A DNA stretch of 35,916 nt, from positions 5,096,034-5,131,949 of the forward strand of contig NZ_VJOK01000001.1 in NCBI RefSeq assembly GCF_013302895.1, written 5' to 3'. The first letter of the stretch is position 1. Every line of letters starts with the position of its first letter. Below the pieces are notes generated by a model, which saw only the letters and a list, made by a program, of their open reading frames with translations, was not told where the DNA came from and did not search any database. A program made the position numbers and the translations under genes. This document shows positions 15,319 through 22,336 of the stretch, in pieces. This stretch comes from Streptomyces albus subsp. chlorinus (GTDB lineage: Bacteria; Actinomycetota; Actinomycetes; Streptomycetales; Streptomycetaceae).

Positions 15319-16145
15319 AGAGGTCACTGCTGGGCCGGATATGGCCCAACGCCACCGCCCTTGTGCTGTTCGTGGTGTTCGCCTTCCCCGTCTACTGGAT
15401 GTTCAACACGGCGTTCAAGCCGAACGGGGACATCATCAGCGAGGACCCCGTCTGGTTCCCCGCCTCGCCCACCCTCGAGCACTTCTCCACGGCCGTGCAC
15501 GCCGAGAACTTCCTCACGCTGGTGCGCAACTCCGTCACCGTCACCGTGCTCGCCGTCGGCCTCTCACTGGTGGTGGCGCTCGCCGCCTCGTTCGCGCTGG
15601 CCCGGATGCGGTTCAAGGGACGCAAGGGCGTCATCCTGATCTTCATGCTCGCGCAGATGGCCCCCTGGGAGGTCATGGTCATCGCGATCTACATGCTGGT
15701 GCGCGACGCCGACATGCTGAACAGCCTGGTACCGCTCACCCTCTTCTACACCGTCATGGTGCTGCCGCTGACCGTCATCACGCTGCGCGGCTACGTCGCG
15801 GCCGTGCCCAAGGACCTGGAGGAGTCGGCGCTGGTGGACGGATGCACCCGCCTCCAGGCCTTCCGCCGGGTGATCTTCCCGCTGCTGGCCCCCGGGCTGA
15901 TGGCCACCTCCCTCTTCGGGTTCATCACGGCGTGGAACGAGTTCCCCATGGTCCTCATCCTCAACAAGGACGCCGAGGCGCAGACGCTCCCGCTGTGGCT
16001 CTCGAAGTTCCAGACCGCGTTCGGCGACGACTGGGGCGCCACGATGGCGGCGGCCTCGCTCTTCGCCGTCCCGATCCTGCTGCTCTTCCTCTACCTCCAG
16101 CGCAAGGCGGTGGCCGGACTGACCGCCGGCGCGGTGAAGGGGTAG
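15315..16145 (+). CDS. dasC: DasC, ABC-transporter permease
   Basis: 276 residues, MalG-like, with about six membrane segments (TALVLFVVFAFPVYWMF at the start) and the EAA loop EESALVDGCTRLQAFRRVIFPLLAPG near residues 173-198. Together with DasB it forms the channel for aminosugar oligomers delivered by DasA. No ATPase gene is in the cluster, as in other Streptomyces, where MsiK serves several sugar importers. Confidence 0.93.
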   Translation: MKRSLLGRIWPNATALVLFVVFAFPVYWMFNTAFKPNGDIISEDPVWFPASPTLEHFSTAVHAENFLTLVRNSVTVTVLAVGLSLVVALAASFALARMRFKGRKGVILIFMLAQMAPWEVMVIAIYMLVRDADMLNSLVPLTLFYTVMVLPLTVITLRGYVAAVPKDLEESALVDGCTRLQAFRRVIFPLLAPGLMATSLFGFITAWNEFPMVLILNKDAEAQTLPLWLSKFQTAFGDDWGATMAAASLFAVPILLLFLYLQRKAVAGLTAGAVKG

Positions 16146-16190
16146 CCATGCGAGACCGCCGTAGTGCTGCCGCCGCCCGACGGCACGCCA

Positions 16191-16221
16191 GTGAAGTGAA
16201 GGGCTCCTGTGAAGTGAAGGG
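16191..16221 (+). repeat. Direct repeat of GTGAAGTGAAGGG before dasD
   Basis: The 13-base unit occurs at 16191-16203 and 16209-16221, so the period is 18 bases. Both copies contain a GAAGGG element that could serve as a ribosome-binding site; the second is about 12 bases from the dasD ATG, rather far. It looks like a small tandem duplication of the dasD leader. Confidence 0.75.
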
Positions 16222-16233
16222 ACACCGCGCCGT

Positions 16234-17772
16234 ATGACCACCTCTCTCCGAGCGTCCGACACCCTCACCCGCGACGCCCTCGCCGTCCTCCAGCCCGGAT
16301 TCACCGGCACCTCGGCGCCGTCCTGGCTGCTGCGGCAGATGGAGGGAGGGCTCGCCTCCGTAGGGCTGTTCGGACGCAACATCGACTCGCCCGAACAGCT
16401 GGCCCTGCTGACCGAGCAGCTGCGCGAGGTGCGGCCCGAACTGCTGGTCGCCATCGACGAGGAGGGCGGTGACGTCACCCGGCTGGAGGCCCGCACCGGC
16501 TCCTCCTATCCCGGCAACCTCGCCCTCGGCCACGTCGACGACCCCGACCTGACCCGGGCCGTCGCCCACGAACTGGGCAGCCGCCTGGCCGCCGTCGGCG
16601 TCAACCTCAACTGGGCGCCGTCCGCCGACGTCAACTCCAACCCCGACAACCCCGTCATCGGCGTGCGCTCCTTCGGCGGCGACCCGAAGCTGGTGGCCCG
16701 GCACACCGTCGCGTACGTGGAGGGCCTCCAGGCCGCGGGGGTGGCCGCCTGCGTCAAGCACTTCCCCGGGCACGGCGACACCGCCGTCGACTCGCACCAC
16801 GCCCTGCCCCGCATCGACGCCGACCTGGACACGCTCCGCGCCCGCGAACTGGTGCCCTTCGCGGCGGCCGTCGAGGCGGGCAGCAAGTGCGTGATGAGCG
16901 CCCACATCCTGCTGCCCGCACTGGACGCCGCGCGCCCCGGGACGCTGAGCCCCGCCGCGCTGACCGGGCTGCTGCGGGCACCCAGGAGCGAGGGCGGACT
17001 GGGCCACGAGGGGCTCATCGTCACCGACGGCATGGAGATGCGGGCCATCTCCGCCACCTACGGCCTGGAGCGCGGCAGCGTGCTGGCGCTGGCCGCCGGG
17101 GCCGACGCCATCTGCGTGGGCGGCGGCCTGTCCGGGGAGGACACCGTGCTGCGGCTGCGCGACGCGCTGGTGCGGGCCGTGCGCGACGGTGAGCTGACGG
17201 AGGAACGGCTCGCCGACGCCGCGGCACGGGTACGGGGGCTCGCCGCGTGGGCGAGGGAGGTGCGCCGGTCGGACACGGGGGGTCTGGCCGACCCCGCCCT
17301 CGCCTCCGGCGGGGTGGGCATCGGACTGGAGGCGGCGCGGCGCGCCCTGGTCGTCGTCGGGCTGGAGGAGTACCGGCGGCCGGCCGGGCCGCTGTTCGTC
17401 GCCGCCATGACGCCGCTGGCCAACATCGCCGTCGGCGACGAGACCCCCTGGGGGCCCGCCGCCGAACTGGAGCGGAGAGTGCCGGGGACCCGCACCAGGA
17501 CGTACGGCAGCACGGACGGCGACGTGGGCGCGAGGGTGCTGGCGGACGCGGGGGAGCGGCCGGTGGTCGCCGTCGTCCGCGACGCGCACCGGCACCCGTG
17601 GATGACCGAGGCGCTGGAGCGGCTGGTGGCCGCCCGGCCGGAGACGGTCGTCGTCGAGATGGGGGTTCCCCAGTCACCGCCGCGCGGGGCCCTGTACGTG
17701 GCCACGCGCGGGGCCGCCCGGGTGTGCGGGCGGGCCGCCGCGGAGGTGATCGTGGGAACCGCCTCCCACTAG
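16234..17772 (+). CDS. dasD: Beta-N-acetylglucosaminidase, glycoside hydrolase family 3 (DasD)
   Basis: 512 residues. The GH3/NagZ signature KHFPGHGDTAVDSHH near residue 175 supplies the His of the His-Asp acid/base pair. The nucleophile Asp is in IVTDGMEM near residue 265. No signal peptide is seen, so it should act in the cytoplasm, splitting GlcNAc from the chitobiose brought in by DasABC. The C-terminal 170 residues form an extra domain (from ALVVVGLEEYRRP) beyond the minimal NagZ barrel. It lies 88 bases after dasC, on the same strand, in the position of S. coelicolor dasD. Confidence 0.92.
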   Translation: MTTSLRASDTLTRDALAVLQPGFTGTSAPSWLLRQMEGGLASVGLFGRNIDSPEQLALLTEQLREVRPELLVAIDEEGGDVTRLEARTGSSYPGNLALGHVDDPDLTRAVAHELGSRLAAVGVNLNWAPSADVNSNPDNPVIGVRSFGGDPKLVARHTVAYVEGLQAAGVAACVKHFPGHGDTAVDSHHALPRIDADLDTLRARELVPFAAAVEAGSKCVMSAHILLPALDAARPGTLSPAALTGLLRAPRSEGGLGHEGLIVTDGMEMRAISATYGLERGSVLALAAGADAICVGGGLSGEDTVLRLRDALVRAVRDGELTEERLADAAARVRGLAAWAREVRRSDTGGLADPALASGGVGIGLEAARRALVVVGLEEYRRPAGPLFVAAMTPLANIAVGDETPWGPAAELERRVPGTRTRTYGSTDGDVGARVLADAGERPVVAVVRDAHRHPWMTEALERLVAARPETVVVEMGVPQSPPRGALYVATRGAARVCGRAAAEVIVGTASH

Positions 17773-17814
17773 GGGCTTTGGGAGGGCTTCAGCCGGAGGG
17801 TCCCGTCCTCGCCA

Positions 17815-17858
17815 CCGCCCCGCCGCCCGCCCCTCCGGGGGGCCGGACGGCGGGGCGG
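17815..17858 (+). terminator. Hairpin after dasD
   Basis: CCGCCCCGCCG (17815-17825) pairs perfectly with CGGCGGGGCGG (17848-17858). The 22-base interior can fold further (CCCCTCCGGGGGG). It lies 43 bases after the dasD stop and 90 before the SIS gene, so it is a likely terminator of the das operon. Confidence 0.65.
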
Positions 17859-17947
17859 AGCGCGGCCCAGGGGCCCATGTGTGCGAACCCCCACAACGTA
17901 GGATCGAACAGCAAGCGCCACGCACGAACCACCGGGAGGCGACCCGC

Positions 17948-19030
17948 ATGTCCTCGAACGCCCCGTCCGAGCCGGGCACGATCATGTCCGGGGAGATGGC
18001 CGAGCAGCCGGCCGTCCTGCGCCGCATCCTGGACGAGGGCGCCGGGGCCATCCGCGAGGTGGCCGGGCGGATCGCCGCGAAGAACCCCCGCTTCGTGCTG
18101 CTGACGGCGCGCGGCACCTCCGACAACGCCGCGCTATACGCGAAGTACCTGCTGGAGATCAAGCTGGGCAAGCCGTGCGGTCTCACCTCGATGTCCACGA
18201 CGACCGCCTACGGCGCCGAACCGGACCTCACCGACTGCCTGGTGATCACGATCAGCCAGTCCGGCGGCAGCCCGGACCTGGTGGCCTCCACCAAGGCGGC
18301 CCGCGAGGCGGGTGCCCTCACGCTGGCCGTCACCAACAACGCGGACTCGCCGCTGGCACAGGTGAGCGAGTACCACATCGACGTGCTGGCGGGCCCGGAG
18401 AAGGCGCTGCCCGCGACGAAGACCTACACAGCCCAGCTGCTGGCCCTGTACCTGTTCGTGGAGGGGCTGCGGACCGCCGGCCAGGAGGCGGGGGAGGCCG
18501 GCGCCGCGGACGCTGCCGCGAAGCTGCCCGAGCTGGCCGAGGCGGTGCTGGCCCGCAAGGCGGAGGTCAAGGAGCTGGCGGCGCGCTACCGGTTCGCCGA
18601 GCGCATGGTGCTGACCTCGCGCGGCTACGGCTACCCGACGGCGAAGGAAGCCGCGCTGAAGCTGATGGAGACCAGCTACATCCCGGCGCTGTCCTACTCG
18701 GGCGCCGACCTGCTGCACGGCCCCCTGGCGATGGTCGACAACATCTCGCCGGTCATCGCGGTGGTGGGCGACGGCAAGGGCGGCGAGGCGCTGCGGCCGG
18801 TGCTGGAGCGGCTGCGGGACCGGGGCGCCGACCTGGTCGTCATCGGCCGGGAGGCGGAGGTGGCGCGGGCCTCGGCCGGCTTCGCGCTGCCGACCGGCGG
18901 ACTGCCCGAGGAGCTCCAGCCGATCGTGCAGATCCTCCCGCTCCAGATGCTCGCGTATGAGGTGACCATGGCCCGCGGCCAGGACCCGGACGCCCCGCGC
19001 TCGCTGGCCAAGGTCACCGAGACCCGCTGA
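17948..19030 (+). CDS. Two-domain SIS sugar-phosphate isomerase, possible glucosamine-6-phosphate deaminase (NagB-II type)
   Basis: 360 residues with two SIS domains. The first has LLTARGTSDNAALYAKYLLE and ITISQSGGSPDLVASTKAAREAGA; the second has LTSRGYGYPTAKEAALKLMETSYIPALSYSGADLLHGPLAMV. The layout is that of the isomerase half of GlmS without the glutaminase half, as in NagB-II-type deaminases, which convert glucosamine-6-phosphate to fructose-6-phosphate and ammonia. FrlB/AgaS-type enzymes look similar, so the substrate is inferred mainly from the das neighbours. The ATG at 17948 has a GGGAGG site eight bases away. S. coelicolor, as I recall, has a classical NagB gene after dasD; here this unrelated fold sits in that place. 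Confidence 0.78.
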   Translation: MSSNAPSEPGTIMSGEMAEQPAVLRRILDEGAGAIREVAGRIAAKNPRFVLLTARGTSDNAALYAKYLLEIKLGKPCGLTSMSTTTAYGAEPDLTDCLVITISQSGGSPDLVASTKAAREAGALTLAVTNNADSPLAQVSEYHIDVLAGPEKALPATKTYTAQLLALYLFVEGLRTAGQEAGEAGAADAAAKLPELAEAVLARKAEVKELAARYRFAERMVLTSRGYGYPTAKEAALKLMETSYIPALSYSGADLLHGPLAMVDNISPVIAVVGDGKGGEALRPVLERLRDRGADLVVIGREAEVARASAGFALPTGGLPEELQPIVQILPLQMLAYEVTMARGQDPDAPRSLAKVTETR

Positions 19031-19089
19031 CCGGGGGCGGGGACGAGGACGAGGACGCGGAGTACGACGAGATGCGGGAGGCGGGCGGC

Positions 19090-19737
19090 ATGAGGCCCCG
19101 GATGCGGCAGGCGGAGACCGTCGAGGGTCTGGTGGAGCAGCTCATCGATGTCGGGGACACCGTGGTGCGGCGGGGCTTCGCGCTGGCCAGCGGCGGCAAC
19201 CTGTCGGCGCGGCTGCCGGGCTCCGAGGAGTTCGTCGTCACCGGCAAGGGCACCTGGCTGGACCGGCTGGAGCCCGGCGACTTCACGGTGATGAACCTGG
19301 ACGGCAAGATCGTCGGCGGCAACCCGGACCCCTCCAGCGAGTGGAAGCTGCACCAGCGGACCTACCGGGTGCGCGAGGACGCCAACGCCATCGTCCACAT
19401 GCACCCGCAGCACGCGGTCCTGGTGGACGCTCTCGGCCACGAGATCCGGCTGCTGACGCTCGACCACGCGGTCTACGTACGCTCCGTCGGCCGGACCGAC
19501 TTTCACCCGAACGGGTCGGACGAGCTGGCCGACTCCGCCGCCGAGCAGGCCAGGGAGCACAACTGCGTGCTGCTGGCCCACCACGGCTGCTCGGCGCTGG
19601 GGGAGGACGTCGGCATGGCGCTGCGGCGGGCGATGAACCTGGAGGAGGCCGCCACGGCGACCTACCGCGCCCTGCTGCTGGGGGACCGCACCACGGGCTT
19701 CCCGATGAGCCCCGATGAGGCCATCCAGCACGCCTGA
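19090..19737 (+). CDS. Class II aldolase/adducin-family protein
   Basis: 215 residues, FucA/AraD-like. Conserved elements are the phosphate-binding ASGGNLSAR and VTGKG, SSEWKLH, and the zinc-ligand histidines in IVHMHPQHA and LLAHHGCSALG. I chose the ATG at 19090 because GGGAGG (19076-19081) sits eight bases before it; the ATG at 19072 would include that site in the coding region. Family members split or epimerise sugar phosphates such as fuculose-1-phosphate or ribulose-5-phosphate. It follows the SIS gene by 59 bases on the same strand, probably in one operon. The substrate is unknown. Confidence 0.8.
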   Translation: MRPRMRQAETVEGLVEQLIDVGDTVVRRGFALASGGNLSARLPGSEEFVVTGKGTWLDRLEPGDFTVMNLDGKIVGGNPDPSSEWKLHQRTYRVREDANAIVHMHPQHAVLVDALGHEIRLLTLDHAVYVRSVGRTDFHPNGSDELADSAAEQAREHNCVLLAHHGCSALGEDVGMALRRAMNLEEAATATYRALLLGDRTTGFPMSPDEAIQHA

Positions 19738-19890
19738 GGCCGCGTGAGGGCGCGTGAGGGGGCCGCTCGGCCGTCCCCCGGAGAACACTTCGGGCCGCGG
19801 CGCCGGTGCGGGACCCTCAACCCGCCCGGCACCGCAGCCCGGAGCTACAAGGCCCGCCGCTGTCAGGGCAGAGAGCGGCACGGGCCTCGA

Positions 19891-19917
19891 TCTGCCCTCC
19901 TGTGCGGGGAGGGCAGA
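19891..19917 (+). terminator. Terminator after the aldolase gene
   Basis: TCTGCCCTCC (19891-19900) pairs perfectly with GGAGGGCAGA (19908-19917) around a 7-base loop and is followed by AGTTCTTCCT, which is T-rich for this genome. Confidence 0.75.
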
Positions 19918-19934
19918 AGTTCTTCCTGAGGATT

Positions 19935-19950
19935 CTGGACTAGACCACGG
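19935..19950 (+). promoter_or_regulatory. Candidate DasR operator (dre) upstream of the sensor kinase
   Basis: TCTGGACTAGACCACG matches the dre consensus A[CG]TGGTCTAGACCA[CG]T at 13 of 16 positions, no worse than the two accepted-looking sites at dasA. It lies after the terminator and 135 bases before the kinase start. Without genome-wide scoring it remains a candidate. Confidence 0.5.
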
Positions 19951-20071
19951 CCGTCTGTCTACGGATCGTACGGCACCGCGTCACCGCGTCTCCACCGGAA
20001 GACCGCCCCGGGAGTCCCGCCCGGGGTCCCGCCCGGGTCCCACCGGCGCCGGTGCGGCCGGCCGACTGTCG

Positions 20072-20077
20072 TACCCT
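20072..20077 (+). promoter_or_regulatory. -10 box of a likely leaderless promoter for the sensor kinase
   Basis: TACCCT lies seven bases before the GTG start at 20085, so transcription should begin at or next to the start codon. No ribosome-binding site is present. The -35 region is not distinctive. Confidence 0.55.
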
Positions 20078-20084
20078 CGGCCCC

Positions 20085-21587
20085 GTGCCCTCCATGAACG
20101 ACCTCGTACGCCAGCACACCGCGCTCTCGGACGCCGAGCTGGAGTGGCTGCACCTGCTGGTGTCCGAGTGGCAGCTGCTCGCCGACCTCTCCTTCGCCGA
20201 CCTCGTGCTGTGGGTGCCCACGCTGGACGGCACCCGCTATGTGTCGGTCGCCCAGATGCGGCCGAACACCGGCCCCACCTCCCACCAGGACGACATGGTC
20301 GGCCACCTGGTGCCCCGGGGCCGCCGGCCGCTGCTGGACGCCGCGCTGGACGAGGGCCGCATCGTGCGGGAGGGCGACCCCGAGTGGCGCGAGGAGGTCC
20401 CGGTACGGGTCGAGTCCATCCCCGTACGGCGCGAGGGGCGGGTTCTGGGCGTCATCGCGCGGAACACCAATCTGCTGACCGTACGGACGCCGAGCAGGCT
20501 GGAGCTGACCTACCTCCAGAGCGCCTCGGACCTGGCGCAGATGATCGCCGCGGGCAGCTTCCCCTTCCCCGGTCACCAGGTGGACATGGACCATGTGCCG
20601 CGCGTCGGTGACGGCCTCATCCGGCTGGACGCCGAGGGCTACGTCCAGTACGCCAGCCCGAACGCCCTCTCCGCCTACCACCGCCTGGGCCTGGCAGCCG
20701 ACCTGGTGGGGCTGCATCTGGGGGAGGCCACCGCCGAACTGGCGCCCTCCCGGGGGCCGGTGGACGAGGCGATGGTCAAGCTGGCCAGCGGCTGGGCGCC
20801 GCGCGGTGCCGAGGTGGAGGCCAACGACTGCATCGTCCAGCTGCGCGCCATCCCGCTCAAGCCCAAGGGCACCCGCATCGGCTCGCTCATCCTGCTGCGC
20901 GACATCACCGAAGTGCGCCGCCGCGAGCGCGAGTTGATCACCAAGGACGCCACCATCCGGGAGATCCACCACCGGGTGAAGAACAACCTCCAGACGGTCG
21001 CCGCGCTGCTGCGCCTCCAGGCCCGCAGAATGGACTCCGACCGGGGCAAGGAGGCCCTCAACGAGGCGGTGCGCAGGGTGGGTTCCATCGCCATCGTGCA
21101 CGAGACGCTCTCCCAGAACCTGGACGAGCGCGTGGACTTCGACGAGATCGCCGACCGGGTCCTCTCGATGGTCGCCGAGATCTCCCCGGGCCGGATCGCC
21201 GGACGCCGCACGGGCCGCTTCGGCATTCTGGGCGCCGAGGTGGCCACCCCGCTGTCCATGGTGCTCACCGAGGTGCTCCAGAACGCCATCGAGCACGGCT
21301 TCGGCCCCGGGGAACAGGGCGCCATCGAGGTGCACGCCGTACGGGGCGCCGCGGCGGGGCGCACCGCGCACGGTGAGGCGCGGCTGCTGGTCACGGTGCG
21401 GGACAACGGGCGCGGCCTGCCGGAGGGGTTCGACCCCAAGAGCGCCGGCAACCTCGGGCTGCAGATCGTCCGCACGCTGGTGGAGGGGGAGTTGGGCGGC
21501 ACCTTCGACATGCTCCCGGCGCCGGACGGCGGCACCCGGGTGCTGTTCGACCTTCCGGTGGCGGCGGAGAAGCGCGACAAGCGCTGA
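20085..21587 (+). CDS. PdtaS-type cytosolic sensor histidine kinase (HisKA_2/HATPase)
   Basis: 500 residues, no membrane segments. Order: an N-terminal GAF-like domain (about 1-150), a PAS domain (about 175-280; DGLIRLDAEGYVQYASPNALSAYHRLGL), a HisKA_2 phosphoacceptor helix (REIHHRVKNNLQTVAALLRLQARRM; His near residue 295) and a HATPase domain with VLTEVLQNAIEHGF, VRDNGRGLP and GNLGLQIVRTLV. This is the mycobacterial PdtaS type, which phosphorylates an ANTAR response regulator (PdtaR), encoded elsewhere. I chose the GTG at 20085 (product MPSMNDLVRQHT) because it agrees with the S. coelicolor homologue as remembered. Its own promoter appears leaderless. It converges on wblE across a large shared hairpin. 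Confidence 0.9.
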   Translation: MPSMNDLVRQHTALSDAELEWLHLLVSEWQLLADLSFADLVLWVPTLDGTRYVSVAQMRPNTGPTSHQDDMVGHLVPRGRRPLLDAALDEGRIVREGDPEWREEVPVRVESIPVRREGRVLGVIARNTNLLTVRTPSRLELTYLQSASDLAQMIAAGSFPFPGHQVDMDHVPRVGDGLIRLDAEGYVQYASPNALSAYHRLGLAADLVGLHLGEATAELAPSRGPVDEAMVKLASGWAPRGAEVEANDCIVQLRAIPLKPKGTRIGSLILLRDITEVRRRERELITKDATIREIHHRVKNNLQTVAALLRLQARRMDSDRGKEALNEAVRRVGSIAIVHETLSQNLDERVDFDEIADRVLSMVAEISPGRIAGRRTGRFGILGAEVATPLSMVLTEVLQNAIEHGFGPGEQGAIEVHAVRGAAAGRTAHGEARLLVTVRDNGRGLPEGFDPKSAGNLGLQIVRTLVEGELGGTFDMLPAPDGGTRVLFDLPVAAEKRDKR

Positions 21588-21610
21588 GCCCCGGGCGCGC
21601 AGCCTGCGCA

Positions 21611-21660
21611 ACAGCGCCGAGCCCCCGCTCCGTCGGACGGAGCCGGGGGCTCGGCGCTGT
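21611..21660. terminator. Bidirectional terminator between kinase gene and wblE
   Basis: A 50-base near-perfect hairpin: ACAGCGCCGAGCCCCC (21611-21626) pairs with GGGGGCTCGGCGCTGT (21645-21660), and CTCCGTC pairs with GGACGGAG inside, with one bulged base. It lies between two convergent genes and can work in both directions. Confidence 0.85.
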
Positions 21661-21756
21661 ACGCTCTGCGTGCGTGCGGGCGCCCTGCCGGCCGGCAGGC
21701 GCTCCGAGGGCACTGCGCGCTGCGTCTCGGGGGTGCAGCTGGTGCGGGGCTGGGCG

Positions 21757-22020
21757 TCAGGCGGTCGCGGCGTTGTTCCGCGCCCGGTTGCGGGCGGCGC
21801 GGCGCTTCATCGCGCGACGCTCGTCCTCGCTGAGGCCACCCCACACACCGGAGTCCTGACCGGACTCCAGAGCCCACTGCAGGCACTGCTCCATGACGGG
21901 GCAGCGGCGGCAGACGGCCTTGGCTTCCTCGATCTGCAGCAGCGCGGGACCGGTGTTGCCGATGGGGAAGAACAGCTCGGGGTCTTCCTCGCGGCAAACG
22001 GCGTGGTGACGCCAGTCCAT
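21757..22020 (-). CDS. wblE: WblE, WhiB-like iron-sulfur transcription factor
   Basis: 87 residues, the orthologue type of mycobacterial WhiB1. The four cluster cysteines are Cys9, Cys37, Cys40 and Cys46, the same numbering as WhiB1, followed by the GVWGG turn at 58-62 and a basic DNA-binding tail (RRAMKRRAARNRARNN). WhiB1-type proteins carry a 4Fe-4S cluster that reacts with nitric oxide and bind the primary sigma factor. The ATG at 22020 has a GGAGAGG site; the open frame upstream to 22203 is leader. A Rex-type operator lies 36-51 bases upstream, suggesting NADH/NAD+-dependent control. Confidence 0.95.
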   Translation of the reverse strand: MDWRHHAVCREEDPELFFPIGNTGPALLQIEEAKAVCRRCPVMEQCLQWALESGQDSGVWGGLSEDERRAMKRRAARNRARNNAATA

Positions 22021-22335
22021 GGCTGCTACCTCTCCTCGTGTGGCTTGCTTGTGAATGTGAACGCTTTCACGAATCCCTCCGCGTGGGAAGTGGGGCCTCA
22101 TCAACTGTGATGCGGGTCCCACTTGGGGTGAAGGGAGGGGATTCCGGCTCTCAAGGGGGCCCTGATGGCGGGGCCGTCCCGATCGCCATGAAGAGACTCG
22201 CAAACCTCGGCTGCGGATACAACCCCTTCCGGAAACTTTTTTTTGAATCCTTGGTGTCGGCTAGCTCACAGCCGTCATTCCAGGGGGTGGACCCTGGTCT
22301 AAACGTTCGAGTGGAAGGACTTTCGGCCCTTCCAC
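22021..22335. other. wblE upstream region
   Basis: 315 bases, richer in A/T than its surroundings. It holds a Rex-type site, a run of eight T's (22237-22244 area), a GGAAT-N18-GTG element on the minus strand (from 22145) that weakly resembles a SigR promoter (GGAAT-N18-GTT), and the lipid-kinase terminator at its right end. No convincing gene on either strand. Confidence 0.6.
22056..22071 (-). promoter_or_regulatory. Rex operator upstream of wblE
   Basis: TGTGAACGCTTTCACG matches the Rex operator consensus TGTGAACNNNTTCACA at 12 of 13 defined positions; only the last base differs. Rex releases DNA when NADH rises. The site also resembles a CRP box (TGTGA-N6-TCACA, 9 of 10), but the inner AAC/TT match favours Rex. 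It lies 36-51 bases before the wblE start. Confidence 0.75.
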
Positions 22336-22336
22336 T
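22310..22336 (-). terminator. Terminator of the lipid-kinase gene
   Basis: AGTGGAAGG (22310-22318) pairs with CCTTCCACT (22328-22336) around a 9-base loop, immediately after the stop codon on the minus strand. Confidence 0.7.

Larger units (their letters stand above)
19738..20084. other. Intergenic region before the sensor kinase
   Basis: 347 bases without a gene. It contains the terminator at 19891-19917, a DasR-like operator at 19935-19950 and, at its end, a -10 box directly before the kinase start. The remainder is GC-rich sequence in which I see nothing. Confidence 0.7.

Noticed and set aside
16148..16237. A tiny open frame starting ATGCGAGACCGC between dasC and dasD
   Set aside because: About 30 residues, no ribosome-binding site of its own, and it consists mostly of the repeated leader segment.
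22123..22145. A SigR-like GGAAT-N18-GTG promoter for wblE on the minus strand
   Set aside because: The -10 element deviates from GTT, and GGAAT-type matches are easily found by chance; kept only as a remark on the region.
22286..22301. A dre-like CCTGGTCTAAACGTTC between wblE and the lipid kinase
   Set aside because: Only the left half fits; about 10 of 16 positions match, too weak to call a DasR site.
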